Of a DNA stretch of 8,446 nucleotides, positions 3,969-8,446 are shown in pieces. The notes under the pieces were generated by a model, which worked only from the letters and a program-made list of their open reading frames with translations, ran no database searches and was not told where the DNA came from. The position numbers and the translations under genes are program-made. The stretch lies in NCBI GenBank assembly GCA_027035825.1, contig JALVTX010000122.1:1-8446 (forward strand), in the 5' to 3' direction. How positions within the stretch are numbered: the stretch's first letter is position 1; each line of letters opens with the position of its first letter. The DNA comes from Mariprofundaceae bacterium (GTDB taxonomy: Bacteria; Pseudomonadota; Zetaproteobacteria; Mariprofundales; Mariprofundaceae).

Positions 3969-5375
3969 ATGATCAAGTATTTGTTCGCCAAGGAAGAGGA
4001 TATCCCGCAGGGTTCCGCGGCCATCTTCTTCGCGTTTTCATCGATCGTATGGTTCATCGTCGGCACCGGCCTGGGTTCGTTCAATGCGGCTAAGCTGGCC
4101 TTCCCGGACTGGTTCACCAATTCCTACATGTTCCAGTTCGGCCACATGCGCCAGGTGCACGTGATGACGGTGATCTTCGGCTGGATTGCGATGGCGTTCG
4201 CCGCGTCCATGATGTACATCACCCCGGCCTTGGGCAACACCAAGCTGTGGAGCGAGAAGCTGGGCGTGTGGAACTGCCTGCTGTGGAACGTCGGCCTGGC
4301 GCTGGGCCTGGCCACGCTGTGGAGCGGCATGACCTCCGGTCGCGAGTATTCCGACTTCATCTGGCCGATTGACCTGTACATCGCCGCGTTCATCGCGGTG
4401 CCGTGGTCGCTGAACGTGTGGGCCACCATCGTCAATCGTCGCACGCAGGGCATCTACACCACCAACTGGTTCTTCGCCGCCTGCGTGTTCATGACCATCA
4501 TCGTGTTCCTGATTGGCAACCTGCCGGAGTTCTTCCATCTGACGGGTCTGAACGAGGGCTACATGACCTGGTGGTTCGCGCACAACATCCTGGGTCTGCT
4601 GATTACCCCGGTGGCGGCGGCCATCACCTACTACATGATTCCGAAGATCACGGGCAACCCGCTGTATTCCCATCGTGTGGGTCACCTGCACTTCTGGTCC
4701 ATCGTGGTGTTCTACTCCACGCCGGCGGCCCATCACCTGATGAGCTCGCCGCTGCCGGAGTGGCTGAAGTCCTTCGCCTCCGTGGAGGGCGTGCTGATTC
4801 TGGTGCCGGCCATCGCCTACGTCTGCAACATCCTGCTGACGATGCAGGGCAAGTGGACGATGTTCGTCGAGAACGTGGAGATCAAGTTCACGATGACGGG
4901 CGTGTTCCTGGCCATTCCGCTGAACATGCAGGGCGGCTTCCACCAGACCCGCGCCATCAACTGGTACATCCACGGCACGGGCTGGATCGTGGCGCACGCG
5001 CATCTGGCGCTGCTGGGCTTCTCCACCTTTGCCGAGGCGGCGGCCGTGTATTACGGCATTCAGGTGCTGCTGCGCCGCAAGCTGTACTCGCTGAGCCTGG
5101 CGAACTTCCACTTCTGGATGCTGCTCATCGGCTTCTCGCTGTATTGGACCTCGATGACCATCGCCGGCTTGATCCAGGGCGCGGGCAAGGTGTACGAGGT
5201 GCCGTACATTGACGTGGTCATCGCCGAGCATCCGTACATGATTGTTCGCTGGCTGGGCGGCACGATGGTGTTCCTGGGCAACATCGTGTGGCTGTACAAC
5301 ATGTATATGACCGCTCGCGCGGGCGAGGTGGTGCCGGAGGGACGCCTGCCGCACGAGGTGGCCTACCAGCGGTAA
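3969..5375 (+). CDS. ccoN: cbb3-type cytochrome c oxidase catalytic subunit I (divergent CcoN)
   Basis: The 468-residue, about 12-helix protein matches CcoN in length and motif order. Haem b ligand: H64 in RQVHVMTVIFGW. CuB ligands: H205 in WWFAHNILG and H255-H256 in PAAHHLMSSPLPEW. Y249 lies six residues before the HH pair, the place of the histidine-tyrosine cross-link in C-type oxidases. H343 (haem b3) and H345 (haem b) are in VAHAHLALLG. The tyrosine argues for oxygen rather than NO reduction. The usual glutamate 22 residues before the b3 histidine (FEG in typical CcoN) is Q321 (MQGG). Several other positions differ from proteobacterial CcoN (GTGWIVAHAH versus typical TDWTIGHVH). The product sits in the inner membrane and should reduce oxygen to water with proton pumping. 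Start at 3969 follows AGGAGGAAATCATCCC. A stable hairpin separates it from ccoO. Confidence 0.93.
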   Translation: MIKYLFAKEEDIPQGSAAIFFAFSSIVWFIVGTGLGSFNAAKLAFPDWFTNSYMFQFGHMRQVHVMTVIFGWIAMAFAASMMYITPALGNTKLWSEKLGVWNCLLWNVGLALGLATLWSGMTSGREYSDFIWPIDLYIAAFIAVPWSLNVWATIVNRRTQGIYTTNWFFAACVFMTIIVFLIGNLPEFFHLTGLNEGYMTWWFAHNILGLLITPVAAAITYYMIPKITGNPLYSHRVGHLHFWSIVVFYSTPAAHHLMSSPLPEWLKSFASVEGVLILVPAIAYVCNILLTMQGKWTMFVENVEIKFTMTGVFLAIPLNMQGGFHQTRAINWYIHGTGWIVAHAHLALLGFSTFAEAAAVYYGIQVLLRRKLYSLSLANFHFWMLLIGFSLYWTSMTIAGLIQGAGKVYEVPYIDVVIAEHPYMIVRWLGGTMVFLGNIVWLYNMYMTARAGEVVPEGRLPHEVAYQR

Positions 5376-5386
5376 GACAGGGAAAT

Positions 5387-5425
5387 GGCGCGGCGGCCAA
5401 TGGCTTGGCGAGTCGCCGCCGCGCC
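5387..5425 (+). other. Strong intercistronic hairpin between ccoN and ccoO
   Basis: GGCGCGGCGGC at 5387-5397 pairs perfectly with GCCGCCGCGCC at 5415-5425 (11 GC pairs, 17-base loop). No T-run follows, so it is not an ordinary terminator. It starts 12 bases after the ccoN stop codon. Likely roles are protecting the 3' end of ccoN mRNA or partially lowering transcription into ccoO, allowing different subunit amounts. Confidence 0.6.
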
Positions 5426-5471
5426 GAACCCCTGCCACGGATACAAATCACAATATAGGGAGGACTGACAA

Positions 5472-6422
5472 GTGGCATTCCGAGAGTACAACGTAGGTTC
5501 GATCTGCTTCGGCATCGCGCTGGCCGGATCGATGATGATTACCATCTTTTTCCCGACGGGAGACATTTCCAATATCCCCGCGACGGAAATCTCGCTGGAC
5601 AAGCAGCTGACCTATGGTTACGAGTCCGGCTTCAACTACTGGGATCCGTTCCTGAACGGCAAGAACAAGCCGCTCAAGGTGACATTGACCAAGGATCCGG
5701 TGACCGGCCAGCCCATGGACAAGACGGTGGCCTATGTGTTCAAGCCGGGCGTGAAGTTCCCGAACGGCATCTACAAGCCGCGGATTCTGGGCCACGGGCC
5801 GAAGGAGCTGTCCGAGCGTCTGGGCCGCATCTCGGCCGCGGATGACAGCAAGGGCGCGGTCTTCGTCATCAAGCACGGCACGTACAAGGGCAAGGAGACC
5901 CCCTACATCGAGAACGTGACGGCCACCAAGGGTTGGCAGCCGGAGAAGGTGCTGGCCACGGCCGGCGACGCGAACACGTCCTACGCCGGCGCCGGCAAGA
6001 CGATGTTCATCCGCGAGGGCTGCTGGTGGTGCCACACGCTGCTGCCGGAAGAGACGCAGGACTGGCAGACGTTTGGCCGTCCGCCGATGACCGGCGACTT
6101 CAACGGCGAGTCCCCGACCGCGTTCGGCTCCGACCGCAAGGCGCCCGACCTGCTGCACGTGGGTTCGCGCAACTCGTCCCGCGAGTGGATGATGCTGCAC
6201 TTCTTCAACCCGCGCTTGGTTCAGCCGCATTCCATCATGCCGCGCTATAACTACCTGTGGGGCAAGACGGATGCGCACGGTAACCCGATTGACCTGGCGA
6301 AGTGGAGCAAGGAGTACCAGGAGTTCTATGAGGGCAAGCGGATTTACCCGCCGGAGGTGCCGGATTACCGTCCGGACAGCGAGATTCGCTACCTGATTGA
6401 CTTCGTGCTGAATCTGAAATAA
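5472..6422 (+). CDS. ccoO: cbb3-type oxidase mono-haem cytochrome c subunit (CcoO) with an extra periplasmic region
   Basis: The start is GTG at 5472 with a GGGAGG site at 5458-5463. The 316-residue product has one N-terminal helix (about residues 7-28), a single haem-c site C184-W-W-C187-H188 in FIREGCWWCHTLLP, and the CcoO features APDLLHVGSRNSSREWMMLH, FNPRLV and M256 in SIMPRYNYLW as distal ligand. In ordinary CcoO the haem motif comes about 45 residues after the helix; here about 155 residues intervene. They are rich in short repeats of polar and beta-like sequence with no cysteine. This inserted part may be a docking domain for an electron donor or for other subunits. It should accept electrons from a soluble cytochrome or directly from a bc1-like complex and pass them to CcoN. 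Confidence 0.9.
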   Translation: MAFREYNVGSICFGIALAGSMMITIFFPTGDISNIPATEISLDKQLTYGYESGFNYWDPFLNGKNKPLKVTLTKDPVTGQPMDKTVAYVFKPGVKFPNGIYKPRILGHGPKELSERLGRISAADDSKGAVFVIKHGTYKGKETPYIENVTATKGWQPEKVLATAGDANTSYAGAGKTMFIREGCWWCHTLLPEETQDWQTFGRPPMTGDFNGESPTAFGSDRKAPDLLHVGSRNSSREWMMLHFFNPRLVQPHSIMPRYNYLWGKTDAHGNPIDLAKWSKEYQEFYEGKRIYPPEVPDYRPDSEIRYLIDFVLNLK

Positions 6423-6438
6423 AGGGAGGGAAGACGAC

Positions 6439-7107
6439 ATGGCAGATCTGGGACATTGGAGACTGGACAACCCGCTGTATACGTTGTCCGACGACGAGGC
6501 CACAACCAAGGCCAAGGAAATCTGGGAAGGTGAAAGCCTGGGCGGCATCAAGGAGAACAACAATCCGCTGCCGCGACCGGTGGTGGGGCTCCTCGTGCTG
6601 ACCATCCTGACGGCGTTCGCGATCACGTTCCCGCTGTGGGGTCAGCGTCCGACGGCCGCCATCTACGCGGATTACATTCCGCTGATGAAGTCCATGGACG
6701 TGCAGACTATCCTCAACGACAAGTCGCACTCGATGCGCTACAACAAGGAAAAGGCGATGGAACTGATTGAGAAGACGCTCAGCCAGTTCGACTCGAAGTA
6801 TGCCTTCCAGCGCGCGCAGCACCCGATTTCGTGGGATCAGCTGAGCGTGATTGCGCCGCAGATCATCGAGTTGCAGTCCAAGGGCGCCGATCTTGAGGAA
6901 TACGAGGTGGTGGGCGACAAGGTGTACCTGCAGAACTTCTTCGGCAAGACCAAGCCCGATGGAACCATCGAGCGCAAGCAGCCGTGGTGGGACAAGGGCT
7001 ACACCATTGACGTGTTCTACATCATTTATTTCTGCACCGCCGTGTTCATCGCCGTGAAGCGCCTGCCGCACTTCACCTGGCGGCCGGATCACAGCAAGGC
7101 CCACTAA
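6439..7107 (+). CDS. CcoP-like (FixP N-terminal type) subunit lacking any haem-c motif
   Basis: Residues 35-70 read GGIKENNNPLPRPVVGLLVLT followed by a transmembrane helix and FPLWGQRP. This matches the diagnostic DGIxExDNPLPRWW segment and helix of CcoP/FixP. An ordinary CcoP goes on to two cytochrome c domains, but this 222-residue protein has no CxxCH at all; its only cysteine is in the second helix. Residues 70-185 are a hydrophilic region, and a second helix (about 187-204, YTIDVFYIIYFCTAVFIAV) is at the C-terminus, followed by a basic/polar tail. It probably fills the structural place of CcoP without carrying electrons. An alternative is that it lost haem domains and a different cytochrome replaces them. 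It follows ccoO by 16 bases with an AGGGAGGG site. Confidence 0.78.
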   Translation: MADLGHWRLDNPLYTLSDDEATTKAKEIWEGESLGGIKENNNPLPRPVVGLLVLTILTAFAITFPLWGQRPTAAIYADYIPLMKSMDVQTILNDKSHSMRYNKEKAMELIEKTLSQFDSKYAFQRAQHPISWDQLSVIAPQIIELQSKGADLEEYEVVGDKVYLQNFFGKTKPDGTIERKQPWWDKGYTIDVFYIIYFCTAVFIAVKRLPHFTWRPDHSKAH

Positions 7108-7122
7108 AGGAGGGATGACGAC

Positions 7123-7257
7123 ATGATTAACTGGGACAATCCGCACTGGGCAGCATTCTTGGTGATTGCGATCGCGTTCGCGGGCCCCTTCATCTACAGC
7201 TTCTTCATTGACAAGCACAAGAAGGGAACCCCGGATCCGCGCAAGATCGAGTTCTGA
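7123..7257 (+). CDS. Single-helix small protein (44 aa), last gene of the oxidase operon
   Basis: ATG at 7123 follows a strong AAAGGAGGG site and comes 15 bases after the CcoP-like stop. The product starts MINWDNPHWAAFLV and has one helix (about residues 9-27), then a basic/polar tail DKHKKGTPDPRKIEF. Short one-helix proteins with such tails (CcoQ) stabilise cbb3 oxidases; this one resembles them in layout, not in a diagnostic sequence. The terminator 17 bases after its stop marks the operon end. The strong ribosome-binding site and spacing make it likely to be translated. Confidence 0.75.
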   Translation: MINWDNPHWAAFLVIAIAFAGPFIYSFFIDKHKKGTPDPRKIEF

Positions 7258-7274
7258 CCAGGGCTTCTCCCCGG

Positions 7275-7309
7275 AAAGCGCCGGCCATCAGGCCGGCGCT
7301 TTTCTTTGT
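7275..7309 (+). terminator. Rho-independent terminator of the oxidase operon
   Basis: AAAGCGCCGGCC at 7275-7286 and GGCCGGCGCTTT at 7291-7302 form a perfect 12-bp stem with an ATCA loop, followed by a T-rich tract (TTTTCTTTGT). It lies just after the last gene of the operon and is the clearest regulatory element in the window. Confidence 0.93.
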
Positions 7310-7319
7310 CACACCTAAC

Positions 7320-7351
7320 CACCAAGGCACAAAGGCACAAAATAGTTGGTG
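7320..7351. repeat. AAGGCACA tandem unit flanked by CACCAA/TTGGTG, probable dispersed intergenic repeat
   Basis: AAGGCACA occurs twice in tandem at 7324-7331 and 7332-7339. CACCAA at 7320-7325 is mirrored by TTGGTG at 7346-7351. From memory, similar CCAAGGCACAAAGGCACA sequences occur as many copies in intergenic regions of several bacterial genomes. The copy number here cannot be judged from one window. The rest of 7310-7452 holds no gene that I can support. Confidence 0.45.
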
Positions 7352-7452
7352 TCGTTCTGCAAATTCATCTCGGTGCCTTCGCATTCATTTGCGTGTCCCC
7401 GATGGGATGCCAAGCGATGGCGTATGAACCATAAGGCAAAAGTAAACATCTT

Positions 7453-7476
7453 GGTAATTCACCATCAAACTGGACC
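7453..7476 (+). repeat. Terminal inverted repeat, transposase 3' end
   Basis: Starts GGTAATTC and ends CTGGACC. It matches the reverse complement of 8264-8287 at 20 of 24 bases; the first eight and last seven positions are identical. It overlaps the last base of the transposase stop codon. Confidence 0.8.
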
Positions 7477-8243
7477 TAGATTTTGCCGATATCACTGGCA
7501 AGTGTGTTGTGTAACATATTGAGAATCAAGGGATATAGGTCTTGGTTCCGATGATTGAATCGCCAGCAAATTTCGGCCATGTAGAGATGGAAGTTTTTGC
7601 GGGGGATGCCGCGCAGGGGATAGAGCCAGTTCTTGGCATGGCTCCAGAAGCCCTCGATGCCGTTGATGTGGTCGCGCCCCTTGGGTCGCCCGCGCTCCTT
7701 GCGCACCACGACATGCTCGCCCCGCAAGCCCAGCGAAGCGTAAGCCTGGTAGTCATCGGTGTAGTAGAGGCTGCCCGGCTTCGTGTGCTCCCGGATCAGC
7801 TTGAGCAAGGTGGCATGCTTGCGATCCGACACCGGGAACACCTTCACCCTTCCGTTGCGCTTGAGGATGCCAAATACGATCACCTTGCCCGCCGCGCCCC
7901 AGCCGCGCTTGCCCTTGCGGTAGCCCCCAATCATGGTTTCATCGCATTCGATGACCCCATCAAAGGGTTCGCTCATATCCTCCTCAAGCATGCAGCAGGC
8001 GCGAATGATGCGATAGAAACGCTCAACGCTCCGGCCGCTCGCCGCAATGCGAAAACGAAGCCGATACGCCGGCACGCCCAACGCAAACATCTCGGCCAAA
8101 CGCCGCTTTGTGGCATCAGGAAGACGCGACATCTCCCAAGCCGTCTTCAGCCGAAACCGTGTGCGACACCGACGGCATCGGAGCCGACCATCCCTGAGTT
8201 CCCAATGCCGGTTGCCACCACAGGCAGGACACTTCTTTCGCAT
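7476..8243 (-). CDS. IS1595-family (ISXO2-like) DDE transposase
   Basis: The 255-residue product (from the ATG at 8243) has an N-terminal zinc ribbon, CPAC then CRRC, as in IS1595 transposases. The catalytic domain shows CDETMIGGYRKGKRG (first Asp), LYYTDDYQAY (second Asp) and HINGIEGFWSHAKNWL (third acidic/Asn position, with a following Lys), the ISXO2-type signature. It ends RFNHRNQDLYPLILNML, a typical C-terminus. A TTG six bases further upstream (8249) is also in frame, but the AGGAGGG at 8257-8251 is spaced 7 bases from the ATG and only 1 from the TTG, so ATG is preferred. The frame is intact with all catalytic residues, so the element may be active. It catalyses cut-and-paste-type or co-integrate movement of the element. 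Confidence 0.9.
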   Translation of the reverse strand: MRKKCPACGGNRHWELRDGRLRCRRCRTRFRLKTAWEMSRLPDATKRRLAEMFALGVPAYRLRFRIAASGRSVERFYRIIRACCMLEEDMSEPFDGVIECDETMIGGYRKGKRGWGAAGKVIVFGILKRNGRVKVFPVSDRKHATLLKLIREHTKPGSLYYTDDYQAYASLGLRGEHVVVRKERGRPKGRDHINGIEGFWSHAKNWLYPLRGIPRKNFHLYMAEICWRFNHRNQDLYPLILNMLHNTLASDIGKI

Positions 8244-8250
8244 GACCAAA

Positions 8251-8257
8251 CCCTCCT
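8251..8257 (-). promoter_or_regulatory. Ribosome-binding site deciding the transposase start
   Basis: Read on the minus strand this is AGGAGGG, 7 bases before the ATG at 8243-8241. It excludes the upstream in-frame TTG, which would be only 1 base away. Confidence 0.7.
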
Positions 8258-8263
8258 GGATTT

Positions 8264-8287
8264 GGTCCAGATTGGTAGAGAATTACC
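8264..8287 (-). repeat. Terminal inverted repeat, transposase 5' end
   Basis: On the minus strand it starts GGTAATTC and ends TCTGGACC, pairing with the repeat at 7453-7476 at 20 of 24 positions. It lies directly upstream of the transposase ribosome-binding site, so the promoter is probably in or beside it. Confidence 0.8.
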
Positions 8288-8355
8288 TAACAAAATCCAA
8301 TGGGGTTTTGCAGAGGGTTCATTTGGTCATAGGCTGATGACGACAGGAGGTGTCC

Positions 8356-8446
8356 ATGAGCGAGAAGCAGGGATTGAAGCGTTGGTCGGCGAAGCGGAAG
8401 CAGGAGGTAGTCTTGCGTCTGCTTCGAGGTGAGAGCCTGGATGCGC
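8356..8446 (+). CDS. Start of a transposase-like helix-turn-helix protein (possibly IS3-type OrfA), cut by right edge
   Basis: ATG at 8356 follows a CAGGAGG site at 8344-8350. The 30 visible residues, MSEKQGLKRWSAKRKQEVVL then RLLRGESLDA, resemble the N-terminus of helix-turn-helix transposase subunits of the IS3-like class (KRWSAKRKxEAVLRLLRGE). Only the beginning of the first helices is visible, so the family is tentative. The start lies 68 bases from the IS1595-type element, so two mobile elements are adjacent here. Confidence 0.6.
   Translation, partial: MSEKQGLKRWSAKRKQEVVLRLLRGESLDA

Larger units (their letters stand above)
7453..8287 (-). mobile_element. IS1595-family (ISXO2-type) insertion sequence, about 835 bp
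   Basis: One transposase gene on the minus strand is bracketed by 24-bp imperfect inverted repeats (7453-7476 and 8264-8287) that agree at 20 of 24 positions. Length and single-gene content fit the IS1595 family, ISXO2 group. Flanking bases (AACATCTT left, TAACAAAA right) do not form the 8-bp target duplication typical of the family, so the ends may be slightly misplaced, or the copy is old or rearranged. Confidence 0.8.

Noticed and set aside
3969..5375. Identification as an NO reductase large subunit (NorB)
   Set aside because: Y249, six residues before the HH pair, is the oxidase cross-link tyrosine that NO reductases lack, and the neighbour is CcoO rather than NorC.
4038..5438. 466-codon minus-strand frame antisense to ccoN
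   Set aside because: Product is histidine/arginine/glutamine-rich with no domain; it mirrors third-position GC bias of ccoN.
5448..6626. 392-codon minus-strand frame antisense to ccoO
   Set aside because: Same GC-shadow character, spans the junction of two well-supported genes and has no recognisable motif.
6235..7218. 327-codon minus-strand frame antisense to the CcoP-like and 44-aa genes
   Set aside because: Shadow of genes with strong ribosome-binding sites and membrane helices; it would cross two gene boundaries.
7445..8295. 8-bp target duplication around the IS1595-type element
   Set aside because: The eight bases left (AACATCTT) and right (TAACAAAA) of the inverted repeats do not match.
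7542..8432. 296-codon plus-strand frame across the insertion sequence
   Set aside because: Antisense to the transposase, which has an intact zinc ribbon and DDE signature.
1..8446. CRISPR array, tRNA or rRNA genes
   Set aside because: No regularly spaced repeats and no tRNA- or rRNA-like sequence were seen on either strand.

Overview
The window is GC-rich chromosomal DNA with purine-rich Shine-Dalgarno sites (GGAGG type) and looks like a respiring Gram-negative bacterium. It has a TolC-family outer-membrane protein, a lipobox lipoprotein, a cbb3-type (C-family) haem-copper oxidase and an ISXO2/IS1595-type insertion sequence. I cannot name the genus. A proteobacterium or a similar chemolithotroph-like lineage is a reasonable guess, but no marker gene here settles it.

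Layout. (1) 1-706, minus strand: an ArsR-family repressor, then, by a 4-base overlap, the start of a TolC-type outer-membrane protein that runs off the left edge. An AT-rich dyad lies just upstream of the repressor gene. The repressor has two cysteines 66 residues apart, the arrangement of the persulfide sensors BigR/SqrR. (2) 954-3131, plus strand: a tight four-gene cluster. It encodes a membrane-anchored NorC-like cytochrome c, a 173-residue 'mini-CcoN' that resembles only the C-terminal haem-ligand part of an oxidase subunit I, a thioredoxin-fold lipoprotein with a CTQC site, and a two-helix membrane protein with a soluble beta-rich tail. (3) 3153-3344, minus strand: a probable 63-residue two-helix membrane protein. 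(4) 3507-7257, plus strand: a six-gene operon for an unusual cbb3-type oxidase. It consists of two small membrane proteins (86 and 37 aa), CcoN (468 aa), an enlarged mono-haem CcoO (316 aa), a CcoP-like protein without any haem-c motif (222 aa) and a 44-aa single-helix protein, followed by a strong intrinsic terminator at 7275-7309. (5) 7310-8446: a short repeat, a complete-looking 835-bp IS1595/ISXO2-type element with 24-bp imperfect terminal inverted repeats, and the first 30 codons of another transposase-like gene.

How it fits together. The operon at 3507-7257 encodes the catalytic core of an oxygen reductase. CcoN keeps the CuB histidines, the helix-VII cross-link tyrosine and the haem histidines, so oxygen rather than NO reduction is expected. 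However, the conserved glutamate behind the proximal histidine is a glutamine. The complex appears to carry one haem c (in CcoO) instead of the usual three, so electron entry must differ from a standard cbb3 oxidase. The upstream cluster supplies a second membrane cytochrome c and a stand-alone haem-ligand module of the same superfamily. This suggests an accessory electron-transfer or sensing complex related to the oxidase, an inference from sequence and context only.
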